The notes: generated by a model not told the origin, from the letters alone. A stretch of 7,596 nt of DNA from Butyrivibrio sp. (GCF_024699075.1 NZ_JAILQF010000477.1:1-7596), one strand, 5' to 3'; positions 1-6,115 are shown, numbered from the stretch's first letter. Made by a program: numbers and translations.

Positions 1-82
1 AGCCATTTCGTATGTGCGAAGTGTGATAGGATTAATGTGAATAAGTGCGCTGACTTTTGTTTTTTTGTGATAGTATAACAGT
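1..82 (+). other. Upstream leader of the response-regulator gene; possible tail of an earlier gene
   Basis: Two frames stay open into the window edge. Frame 1 reads to a TAA at 76-78 and contains a CAKC...CADFC cysteine pattern. Frame 2 ends at a TGA at 37-39. Neither is long enough to call a gene. A T-rich run sits at 56-66, and a -10-like TATAAC at 74-79 lies 18 bp after a weak -35-like CTGACT (50-55). This would put transcription start at or just inside the ATG at 83. No Shine-Dalgarno is visible before that ATG. Confidence 0.3.
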
Positions 83-784
83 ATGAGTGATTATAAGATA
101 GCAATCTGTGATGATACAGAAGTGGATAGAAATTATATAAATGATATTGTTTGTAATTGGGCACGTCAGTGTGGTCATAGTGTAGACGTATGCCTATTTG
201 CGTCTGCAGAAGAGTTCCTGTTTGAGTATGAGGAAGATAAGAGCTACCAGATCCTTTTGCTGGATATCGAGATGGGCAAGATGGATGGAGTTACTATGGC
301 TAAGAAGATCCGGCAGGCAAGTGACAGTGTCCAGATAGTGTTTATAACCGGCTATTCTGATTATATAGCTGAAGGATACGAGGTAGCGGCGCTGCATTAT
401 CTGATGAAGCCGGTCAAGGAGGATAAGCTGTTTGAAGTTCTTGACAGGGCTGTTAAGAAGATCTCAAAGGACGGGAAGGTGCTTATACTTGAATCAGGCG
501 GCGAGATAGATATGGTTCCGATTTACAGGATTCGCTATGTTGATGTCAGGGCTAACTATATAACTGTTCATGCAGATAAGGATATTACGGTTAAAAAGAC
601 TCTTAGCGATGTGGAAAAAGAGCTTGATGACAGGTTTTTCAGGGTCGGAAGATCCTGTATTGTAAATCTGACCTGTATCAGCAGGGTTACCAAGACGGAT
701 ATTTACTTTAATGATGGCGGATCTGTGCAGCTTCCGAGGGGGAGCTATGAGAAGGTTAATCGCGCGATCATTAATAACTCCTGA
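83..784 (+). CDS. LytTR-family response regulator (AgrA/LytR/VirR type)
   Basis: This 233-residue cytoplasmic transcription factor belongs to a two-component system. The N-terminal receiver domain (about 4-122) shows the acidic pair D10/D11, the phospho-acceptor D61 in LLLDIEM, T89 in the FITGYS switch segment, and K109 in LMKP. The C-terminal half (about 130-230) is a LytTR DNA-binding domain with the typical FFRVGRSCIVNL core near 189-200. LytTR proteins normally bind two ~9-bp direct repeats spaced about two helical turns apart. Length and domain order are standard. The ATG at 83 is chosen because the receiver starts immediately (YKIAICDD), although no ribosome site precedes it. The gene lies 86 bp upstream of a GHKL kinase, its likely partner. 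Candidate target sites lie at 1542-1571 and 5642-5669. Family assignment is firm; the specific regulon is inferred. Confidence 0.96.
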   Translation: MSDYKIAICDDTEVDRNYINDIVCNWARQCGHSVDVCLFASAEEFLFEYEEDKSYQILLLDIEMGKMDGVTMAKKIRQASDSVQIVFITGYSDYIAEGYEVAALHYLMKPVKEDKLFEVLDRAVKKISKDGKVLILESGGEIDMVPIYRIRYVDVRANYITVHADKDITVKKTLSDVEKELDDRFFRVGRSCIVNLTCISRVTKTDIYFNDGGSVQLPRGSYEKVNRAIINNS

Positions 785-870
785 ATCAGTAATATGTTTG
801 ATTTAGAATACTTACTAATTCAATTGCTGAAGATGACATCAATGAATCTGAGTACGAGTGGAATATCATT

Positions 871-1533
871 ATGAATATTTTTACAAAAAAGATAGACAAA
901 GAAATAGAAGTATACCAGCGTGAACTTGTAGAGACTCACTATAAAGAAGTCGATAACATGTACAGGAAAATGCGCGGTTGGAGGCATGACTACCGCAACC
1001 ACATCCAGATGATGAAGGCTCTTGCGGCTAATAATGACATGGATGGGATAAGAGCGTATCTGGATCAGCTTGATACGGATCTTAATACTGTTGATACCGT
1101 TATAAAGACTGGTAATGCCATGGCTGATGCGATCCTTAACAGTAAGATATCTCTTGCACAGTCCAAGGATATAAATGTTCAGGTCGATGCTCACATTCCT
1201 GTTAAGCTCAAAATGTCAGAACTTGACCTTTGCTGTATCATAGGCAATCTTTTTGATAATGCGATAGAGGCGAGTTTAGAGCTCCCTGCCTCCGAGCGCA
1301 TTATCCGTGTATATATGGACATGAAGGGCACTCAGCTCTATATTTCTTTTACCAACTTTACTGCAGGCAAGAAGCTCAAGAAGATCGGCAAACTCTTTAG
1401 CACCACCAAAGGTGAAGGCCACGGCTTTGGCCTTATCAGAATCGATGGAATCGTGGATAGGCTTGGAGGTTACCTTAGCAGGAACAGTGAAGATGGAGCC
1501 TTTACAACAGAGATCCTGATACCGCAGATGTAA
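871..1533 (+). CDS. Cytoplasmic GHKL-domain sensor histidine kinase
   Basis: This 220-residue kinase is the likely partner of the upstream LytTR regulator. Residues 5-35 are charged and helical. The phospho-acceptor block RGWRHDYRNHI (35-45) puts the histidine at H39, in the HPK10/AgrC-like style. The GHKL ATPase domain (about 115-218) has the N-box GNLFDNAIEAS with N130 and the glycine-rich GEGHGFGL (181-188). Unlike AgrC or VirS it has no transmembrane segment and no recognisable sensor domain, so it either reads a cytoplasmic signal, docks with a membrane partner, or has lost its N-terminus. ATG 871 is the first ATG, GTG or TTG codon after in-frame stops at 790 and 799, but only a weak GAGTGG (856-861) precedes it. 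A 26-codon reading frame (794-874) ends in TGA overlapping this ATG. The ORF is followed by the terminator at 1569-1598. Confidence 0.92.
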   Translation: MNIFTKKIDKEIEVYQRELVETHYKEVDNMYRKMRGWRHDYRNHIQMMKALAANNDMDGIRAYLDQLDTDLNTVDTVIKTGNAMADAILNSKISLAQSKDINVQVDAHIPVKLKMSELDLCCIIGNLFDNAIEASLELPASERIIRVYMDMKGTQLYISFTNFTAGKKLKKIGKLFSTTKGEGHGFGLIRIDGIVDRLGGYLSRNSEDGAFTTEILIPQM

Positions 1534-1541
1534 GTAAAATA

Positions 1542-1571
1542 CAAATTCATCCCCAGAATAAAGCAATTCAT
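1542..1571 (+). promoter_or_regulatory. Candidate LytTR operator: two direct repeats with 21-bp period
   Basis: The 11-mer AATTCATCCCC occurs at 1544-1554 and again at 1565-1575. Read as 9-mers, CAAATTCAT (1542-1550) and GCAATTCAT (1563-1571) are separated by 12 bp. That is the spacing LytTR proteins use, and the TTNAT half agrees with the published AgrA-type repeat, whose usual core is GTT. The proximal 9-mer ends 31 bp before the -10 at 1603, which places it where an activator would contact RNA polymerase. The repeats overlap the left arm of the terminator at 1569-1598, so terminator structure is an alternative reason for part of this sequence. Confidence 0.5.
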
Positions 1572-1598
1572 CCCCGAAGAAATTTGGGGATGTTTTTT
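1569..1598 (+). terminator. Intrinsic terminator after the two-component genes
   Basis: CATCCCC (1569-1575) pairs with GGGGATG (1586-1592). The stem continues with G1576-T1585, A1577-T1584 and A1578-T1583 and is capped by a GAAA tetraloop (1579-1582). Six T residues follow at 1593-1598. This is a 10-bp stem with one G-U pair and a classic U-tract. It should separate the kinase transcript from the ABC transcript. Confidence 0.9.
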
Positions 1599-1599
1599 A

Positions 1600-1608
1600 T
1601 GCTATGAT
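1600..1608 (+). promoter_or_regulatory. Extended -10 promoter for the ABC genes
   Basis: TGCTATGAT is an extended -10 element (TG, one base, then TATGAT, 5 of 6 to consensus). No hexamer resembling TTGACA lies 15-19 bp upstream, which is typical of promoters that need an activator. The direct repeats at 1542-1571 are placed to supply one. Predicted transcription start is near 1615, giving a leader of about 128 nt before the ATG at 1743. Confidence 0.6.
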
Positions 1609-1612
1609 TACA

Positions 1613-1700
1613 ATGTCAAAAGACATGTAGCGAATCAATCCGGAGAAAAAGCTGCGAAAACACAAAAATAGAATTAAAGAAAACAGAATCAAAAAGATTC
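1613..1700 (+). other. Two small hairpins in the ABC mRNA leader
   Basis: ATGTC (1613-1617) and GACAT (1622-1626) form a 5-bp stem with an AAAA loop, at or just after the predicted transcript start. GAATC (1686-1690) and GATTC (1696-1700) form another with an A5 loop. Both are short and may only protect the 5' end or be chance. No riboswitch, tRNA or attenuator architecture was recognised in the leader 1609-1742. Confidence 0.3.
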
Positions 1701-1742
1701 GGACACCAAGAGATTAGCACAATAATAAATGGGGCGGTAATT

Positions 1743-3608
1743 ATGGATAATAATACTGATAAAACGAAGGAAAACAAGAAAAAGCCAAAATATTCCATAC
1801 TAAGCAATATTGTATTTATGATAAATAGAGCCTGGAATGGCCATAAGATAGTACTTTTCTTTTGTCTTGCAACAGCGCTTACTACATTTGGTAAAAACGT
1901 TATCCAAATGCTCGTAGCGCCAATGATCTTACAGGTTGTAGAAGAGGACGGAAGCTTTTCGCAGTTTGTGATAAGGGTGGCAGTATTTACACTTCTTATG
2001 ATCTTCTTTGGCGGATTGCTTGAGTATCTAAACGCAAACAGTGAGTTTGGCAGAATCGGCACAAGGGTTGGTATTGTTGTAGAGTTGGAAAAGAAACGCT
2101 GCACTACTTCATATCCAAACCTTTATGATACCAAATTCATAGAGTTTTCTGAAAAGGCTTATGAAGCTATTGGTGGCAATAGTTCTGCTACTGAAGCTAT
2201 TTGGGGAACACTGGAAGGGCTTATTGCAAACAGTCTTGGATTTGTTTTTTATCTGATACTGATATCTGGTCTTGATGTAAGGATAGCAGCTATTGTTACG
2301 GTGCTCACAATAATAGGATTTGTTGTTAATGCCAAGATTTCCAACTACAGCTACAAGCATAAGGAAGAAAAAGCGGAGATCGTTAACAAGCTGTTCTATT
2401 GTAATAATGTACTTAAGGATAGAAATTATGCAAAGGAGATCAAACTGTTTGGAGTAGCGAACTGGGCAGGTGATCTTTGGGAAAAGAATATGAAGCTTTT
2501 GGCAGTTTTTATCAATAAAAATCAAAAGCGTCTTTTCCTTGGAAATCTATTGGATGTGGTACTTACCTTTTTGAAAAATGCAGTTGCATATTATGTACTG
2601 ATATTCATGACAATAAGCGGAAAGATTACGTTGTCAGAGTTTCTCCTATATTCTGCGGCCGTTACAGGATATTCGGAGTGGGTTGGAGGAATCCTTAATC
2701 AACTTCTGGAGCTTCATAAGCAGAGCATAGATCTTTCTATCTTACGCGAATTCATCGATTGGGAAGAACCCTTTAGATTTGAAGGGGGAAAGAAGGTACC
2801 TGAGGCTCCGTATGTTTTTGAATTAAGAAATGTTACTTATCGCTATCCTGAAGCTGATAAAGATACTATCAAAAATATGAACCTTAAGATTGAACCCAAG
2901 GAAAAGATAGCGATTGTAGGACTTAACGGTGCAGGAAAGACAACACTCATAAAGCTTCTTTCAGGATTCCTTGATCCGACTGATGGACAGGTACTTCTTA
3001 ATGGAATTGATATAAGAGAGTTTAACAGGCAGGAGTATTACGATATTTTCTCGGCAGTATTCCAGGAGTTTTCGGTTATTCCTGCTTCAATTAAAGAGAA
3101 TGTCACTCAGACAATTTCTGATCACGATGAAGCTAAACTTAATCAAAGTCTTGAAAAAGCAGGTCTTATAGATAAGATTAATACCTTTTCCAAAGGTATA
3201 GAGTCTCAGATAACAAGAAATGTATTTGAAGATGGATTGGAACTGTCAGGCGGCGAAACGCAAAGACTAATGCTTGCAAGAGTTCTTTACAAAGATTCTC
3301 CGATCATCCTTCTTGATGAACCGACAGCTGCGCTTGATCCAATAGCAGAGAACAATATATACCTTCGCTATAACGAGATGACGGAAGGTAAGCAGTCTAT
3401 TTTCATATCACATAGGCTTGCTTCAACGAGATTCTGCGATAGGATCCTATACTTAGAGGATGGACAGATCAAAGAAGAGGGAACTCACGAACAGCTGATG
3501 GCTAAAGACGGAAAATACGCAGAAATATATGGTGTTCAGAGTAAATATTATAAAGAGGATGGAGACAATGAAGGATCAGATTTCGATGAAGACAGCGTTA
3601 TCGCGTGA
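1743..3608 (+). CDS. ABC exporter half-transporter 1 (permease-ATPase fusion)
   Basis: This 621-residue half-transporter is an integral membrane protein. An N-terminal membrane domain of about six helices (first two near 36-66 and 75-95, further ones near 160-200 and 265-315) is fused to a nucleotide-binding domain from about 357. Visible motifs are Walker A GLNGAGKTT (393-401, K399), Q-loop VFQEF, signature LSGGE (501-505), Walker B IILLDEP with catalytic E526, D-loop ALDP and H557 in FISHRL. The site therefore looks catalytically competent. There is no C39 peptidase domain, so it is not a processing bacteriocin exporter. It ends in a very acidic tail (about 602-621) encoded where the next gene begins. 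GGCGGT (1733-1738) is the ribosome site for ATG 1743. It overlaps the second half-transporter by 41 bp, which points to a heterodimer. Substrate is unknown; peptide export is suggested only by context. Confidence 0.93.
   Translation: MDNNTDKTKENKKKPKYSILSNIVFMINRAWNGHKIVLFFCLATALTTFGKNVIQMLVAPMILQVVEEDGSFSQFVIRVAVFTLLMIFFGGLLEYLNANSEFGRIGTRVGIVVELEKKRCTTSYPNLYDTKFIEFSEKAYEAIGGNSSATEAIWGTLEGLIANSLGFVFYLILISGLDVRIAAIVTVLTIIGFVVNAKISNYSYKHKEEKAEIVNKLFYCNNVLKDRNYAKEIKLFGVANWAGDLWEKNMKLLAVFINKNQKRLFLGNLLDVVLTFLKNAVAYYVLIFMTISGKITLSEFLLYSAAVTGYSEWVGGILNQLLELHKQSIDLSILREFIDWEEPFRFEGGKKVPEAPYVFELRNVTYRYPEADKDTIKNMNLKIEPKEKIAIVGLNGAGKTTLIKLLSGFLDPTDGQVLLNGIDIREFNRQEYYDIFSAVFQEFSVIPASIKENVTQTISDHDEAKLNQSLEKAGLIDKINTFSKGIESQITRNVFEDGLELSGGETQRLMLARVLYKDSPIILLDEPTAALDPIAENNIYLRYNEMTEGKQSIFISHRLASTRFCDRILYLEDGQIKEEGTHEQLMAKDGKYAEIYGVQSKYYKEDGDNEGSDFDEDSVIA
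3552..3559 (+). promoter_or_regulatory. Ribosome binding site that sets the start of ABC half-transporter 2
   Basis: AAAGAGGA lies 8 nt before ATG 3568, with a further GGAG at 3561-3564. The other in-frame ATGs upstream (3529, 3559) have no such site. The gene is therefore placed at 3568, inside the end of the preceding gene, which implies coupled translation of the two subunits. Confidence 0.7.
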
Positions 3609-5445
3609 ATTTAAGGCTTTAAAAATCTGGAGCAGGTATTCAAAGGGTATGATAACACTGATCATAATATCAAAGCTCTTTTCAAAATTTTCTATTTATG
3701 TACCAATTGCTCTTACAGCAAGATTTATAAATATGATAGCAGCATCAGAGCCTGCAGAAGATATATCAAAAATGGTGCTTATAACACTCTTGATAACAGC
3801 AGGGCTTTCTGTAATATCTTCGTTACTGGCAAGACTTTTGGAAAAGCATAGAAATTATAATATACTATGGCAAATTGTCGAGAAAATTCTTGCAGACAAA
3901 AAGTCAAGTATGGACTATGTCGATGTTGACAGTCAAAAGATTGCAGATATGCAGGCGCAGATAGAGCAGAACATGAACTGGTCATCCTGGGGGCTGCTCC
4001 GTTCAATATACTGCTTGGAAAATCTACTTGATTCTGTACTTTCAATTATCTGCTGTCTTGCTTTATCAGTTAGTATGTTTGTACTTCCTGTTACAAAAGG
4101 CAAATTTACTATTCTTAATAATCCGCTGATTGCTGCTTTGATAGTAGTACTTATGGTAGTTAATGCAACACTTTCCGGATACTTTTTTAGCTTCAGGCAG
4201 AAGGCATGGTCTGATTATTCGGATGAAGCAAGACTTGGAAACAGAAGATTTTCAGCCTATGGATGGTTTTCTCACGACCGTTCAAGGGCAGCAGATATAA
4301 GACTTTACAGACAGGATAAGATTACAACAAGTTATATGAGCAGCGGTGATATATTTACAGAAAAGTCTTCACTTGCTGAAAAGTTTATAGGTAAGGTAGG
4401 CATTCTTTCATCCCTCTCTGTTGTTTTTCAGAATATAATGGCCGGTATCATATACTTTTTTGTATGTGCCAAGGCATGGGCAGGAGCTTTTCCGATAGGC
4501 TCTGCTACTCAGTATATTGCAGCTGTTACAGGCGTTTTCTATGGAATAAATGGACTTATATCTCAGATTGAAGAATTAAAGAGTAACGGTAAGTTCCTAG
4601 AGGATACTTTTGAATTCTTAAGTCTGCCCAACAATATGTATCAGGGAAGCCTCACAACTGAAAAAAGGCGTGACAACAAATATGAGATTGAGTTCAGAGA
4701 TGTATCCTTCAAGTATCCGGGTAGTGATGACTATGCTCTTAGAAATGTAAATCTTAAGTTTACTGTTGGTGAAAAGCTTGCTATCGTTGGTATGAACGGA
4801 TCCGGCAAGACAACTTTTATTAAGCTTCTATGCAGACTTTATGATCCTACAGAAGGTACGATCTTCCTTAATGGAATTGATATCAGGAAGTACCGCTATG
4901 ATGAGTACATGAATATCTTTTCTATAGTTTTCCAGGATTTCAAATTGTTTGCAATGCCGCTTGGTGAGAACGTTGCAACAAGCCATTCATATGATGAAGC
5001 TAAAGTTATGAAATGCCTGAGGGAAGCAGGCTTTGATGACAGATTTGATAAGATGCCCAAAGGCCTTAAGACACATCTTTACAAGGATCTGGATAAAGAA
5101 GGCGTTGATGTTTCAGGCGGCGAAGCCCAGAAGATCGCTATTGCAAGAGCTCTTTACAAGGATGCACCATTCATCATCCTCGATGAGCCGACTGCAGCTC
5201 TTGATCCTGTTGCAGAAGCAGAGATATATGAGAGATTCAACGACATGGTGGATGACAGAACAGCAGTATACATAAGCCACAGGCTCTCGTCCTGTAAGTT
5301 CTGCGATGAGATAGCAGTGTTCCATGAAGGAAAAGTTATCCAAAAAGGAACTCATCAGGATCTTCTCAAAGACGAATCCGGCAAGTACTACGAACTTTGG
5401 AACGCTCAGGCTCAGTACTATACAGACGAGAAGGCAGTGTCATGA
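3568..5445 (+). CDS. ABC exporter half-transporter 2 (permease-ATPase fusion)
   Basis: This protein of about 625 residues has the same architecture as its neighbour: an N-terminal membrane domain beginning with a hydrophobic helix near residue 29, then a nucleotide-binding domain from about 372. Motifs are Walker A GMNGSGKTT (408-416, K414), Q-loop VFQDF, signature VSGGE (515-519), Walker B FIILDEP with E540, ALDP and H571 in YISHRL. Both subunits keep the catalytic glutamate and H-loop histidine, so neither ATP site is obviously degenerate, unlike many heterodimeric exporters. Both use E rather than Q after SGG. Start 3568 is preferred over 3529 because of the ribosome site at 3552-3559. The gene is in the same operon as half-transporter 1 and ends 101 bp before a strong terminator. 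Function is probably export of a small hydrophobic or peptide substrate; the substrate cannot be named from sequence. Confidence 0.93.
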   Translation: MKDQISMKTALSREFKALKIWSRYSKGMITLIIISKLFSKFSIYVPIALTARFINMIAASEPAEDISKMVLITLLITAGLSVISSLLARLLEKHRNYNILWQIVEKILADKKSSMDYVDVDSQKIADMQAQIEQNMNWSSWGLLRSIYCLENLLDSVLSIICCLALSVSMFVLPVTKGKFTILNNPLIAALIVVLMVVNATLSGYFFSFRQKAWSDYSDEARLGNRRFSAYGWFSHDRSRAADIRLYRQDKITTSYMSSGDIFTEKSSLAEKFIGKVGILSSLSVVFQNIMAGIIYFFVCAKAWAGAFPIGSATQYIAAVTGVFYGINGLISQIEELKSNGKFLEDTFEFLSLPNNMYQGSLTTEKRRDNKYEIEFRDVSFKYPGSDDYALRNVNLKFTVGEKLAIVGMNGSGKTTFIKLLCRLYDPTEGTIFLNGIDIRKYRYDEYMNIFSIVFQDFKLFAMPLGENVATSHSYDEAKVMKCLREAGFDDRFDKMPKGLKTHLYKDLDKEGVDVSGGEAQKIAIARALYKDAPFIILDEPTAALDPVAEAEIYERFNDMVDDRTAVYISHRLSSCKFCDEIAVFHEGKVIQKGTHQDLLKDESGKYYELWNAQAQYYTDEKAVS

Positions 5446-5546
5446 TGGGGAAGCTGCAACTTCATATTTTTAAAAGGGCATAGGTATCACGTATTCCTGA
5501 GGCTGGCAATTATCCGAAAGGTGATGTGACTCATAGTAGAAGTATT

Positions 5547-5581
5547 GAACTGGTAAACGGATGCGTTTATCAGTTCTTTTT
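5547..5581 (+). terminator. Intrinsic terminator of the ABC operon
   Basis: GAACTGGTAAACG (5547-5559) pairs with CGTTTATCAGTTC (5564-5576) over 13 bp with a single G-U pair and a GATG loop. Five T residues (5577-5581) and a further T-rich stretch follow. The strength of the stem suggests that downstream genes need their own promoter. Confidence 0.93.
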
Positions 5582-5592
5582 AATTTTATCTA

Positions 5593-5634
5593 TTAGTATT
5601 AATCAGTTCTAATTTTGTGTGTTAGTGTTAATCA
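5593..5634 (+). repeat. 13-bp direct repeat, 29-bp period
   Basis: TTAGTATTAATCA (5593-5605) and TTAGTGTTAATCA (5622-5634) differ at one base. The spacing is not a whole number of helical turns. An overlapping reading, TCAGTTCTA (5603-5611) and AGTGTTAAT (5624-5632), has the GTT core and 12-bp gap of AgrA-type LytTR sites, but no -10 lies about 31 bp downstream. It could be an operator or a leftover duplication. Confidence 0.45.
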
Positions 5635-5641
5635 TTTTGTC

Positions 5642-5706
5642 ATTCATCGCATAAAAATGTCGTTTCGTCGGAAAATGAAGAAATAAAATTAAGAGCTATG
5701 TACAAT
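5642..5706 (+). promoter_or_regulatory. Candidate second LytTR operator plus -10 upstream of the WXG-like gene
   Basis: ATTCATC (5642-5648) is followed exactly 21 bp later by TTTCGTC (5663-5669), matching the period and core of the repeats ahead of the ABC genes. The segment GCTATG then TACAAT (5695-5706) resembles GCTATGAT then TACAAT at 1601-1614. Taking TACAAT (5701-5706) as -10, the gap to the proximal repeat is about 32 bp, against 31 bp at the ABC promoter. No good -35 is visible. The proximal repeat is imperfect (5 of 7 to ATTCATC), so this is a lead rather than a proof. Confidence 0.4.
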
Positions 5707-5729
5707 AATGTGGGGAGTTTTGTGCTCTT
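5691..5729 (+). other. Inverted repeat in the leader of the WXG-like gene
   Basis: AAGAGC (5691-5696) pairs perfectly with GCTCTT (5724-5729), and ACAA (5702-5705) can pair with TTGT (5720-5723) inside it. If transcription starts upstream this would be a leader hairpin. If the -10 is at 5701 it is only a DNA feature around the promoter. It is not followed by an uninterrupted U-tract, so I do not call it a terminator. Confidence 0.3.
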
Positions 5730-5763
5730 TCATTTTTCAACATATCATTTTTAAGGAGACAGC

Positions 5764-6021
5764 ATGAGTAAGATCAAAATGAACCTCGACATGCTCGAGG
5801 AAGTAAGAAAGCAACATGAGATTGCGATGAACACAACAGAAGACATTATTAACAAAGGAAGGGGAGATCTCAATTCTCTGACAGAAGAAGTCTGGGAGGG
5901 TGAAGATGGAGATATGGCAAGAGAATTGCTTGACGACCTTCTTAACAACAAGATGGCACAGACCTGGAGAGAACTTGATACAATTCATGAATCTATCAAG
6001 AAAGCACAGAATAGCTGGTGA
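5764..6021 (+). CDS. Small WXG100-like (ESAT-6-type) helical protein
   Basis: This 85-residue acidic protein has the helix-turn-helix hairpin layout of the WXG100 family. A first amphipathic helix spans about 8-40, the turn holds W44-E45-G46 (the W-x-G motif near the middle of the chain), and a second helix spans about 47-82. There is no signal peptide or membrane segment. WXG100 proteins are normally about 100 residues and leave by type VII secretion, often with a YxxxD/E motif after helix 2. This one is short, ends in KKAQNSW, and lacks that motif, so a small C-terminal loss is possible. Its start is well supported by AAGGAG (5753-5758) five bases upstream. It has its own candidate promoter beyond the ABC terminator. 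No T7SS ATPase is visible. It could be an exported partner or chaperone, or a helical protein with a chance WxG. Confidence 0.75.
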   Translation: MSKIKMNLDMLEEVRKQHEIAMNTTEDIINKGRGDLNSLTEEVWEGEDGDMARELLDDLLNNKMAQTWRELDTIHESIKKAQNSW

Positions 6022-6115
6022 TATTGTCTTTCCAGAGTATTCTTTTGTTGCGGAGCAAGATGGTAATGACAGTGAAGGATCAAAAGATAATACGTGGACA
6101 GTCAGTGCAGAATGA
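6020..6115 (+). pseudogene. Startless coding remnant after the WXG-like gene
   Basis: From the stop of the WXG-like gene, the +1-shifted frame continues open for 31 codons with protein-like composition, starting DIVFPEYSFVAEQDG and ending TWTVSAE before TGA 6113-6115. It has no start of its own in this stretch, although the frame is also open upstream inside the WXG gene. I read it as the 3' end of a deleted gene, or as the original C-terminus of the WXG protein displaced by a frameshift. It may also be chance. The product is not recognised. Confidence 0.35.

Larger units (their letters stand above)
5446..5763 (+). other. Gene-free intergenic region with terminator and regulatory repeats
   Basis: No convincing gene is present. 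In order it holds a 13-codon ORF overlapping the ABC stop as ATGA (5442-5483), the terminator 5547-5581, a 13-bp direct repeat (5593-5605 and 5622-5634), a candidate operator/promoter (5642-5706), an inverted repeat (5691-5696 with 5724-5729), an 18-codon ORF (5698-5754) and the AAGGAG ribosome site (5753-5758) of the next gene. Confidence 0.7.

Noticed and set aside
194..397. Antisense reading frame opposite the regulator, and similar ones opposite all major genes (for example 1616-2104, 2109-2525, 3779-4045, 5113-5355, 6395-6883)
   Set aside because: They lie fully or largely opposite well-supported genes, show no family features, and are explained by codon bias of the sense strand.
1604..1630. 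Mini-ORFs in the ABC leader (ATG 1604 or 1613 to TAG 1628, and ATG 1729 to TAA 1738)
   Set aside because: They have no ribosome sites. The first lies in the -10 region and the last is only three codons overlapping the ABC ribosome site.
2750..2756. Another ATTCATC, inside ABC half-transporter 1
   Set aside because: It encodes part of a REFIDW segment and has no partner 21 bp away. It shows that the 7-mer alone can arise by chance and that only the paired spacing is informative.
3529..3567. Earlier start for ABC half-transporter 2 at ATG 3529 or 3559
   Set aside because: Neither has a ribosome site, whereas ATG 3568 has AAAGAGGA at good spacing. The extra residues would only lengthen the overlap with the preceding gene.
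5906..6115. Overlapping frame inside the WXG gene with a well-spaced GGGAGG (5894-5899) before ATG 5906
   Set aside because: The apparent ribosome site is the codons TGG GAG GGT of the W-E-G motif itself, and the part overlapping the WXG gene reads like a shadow frame. Only the tail after 6020 is kept as a possible remnant.
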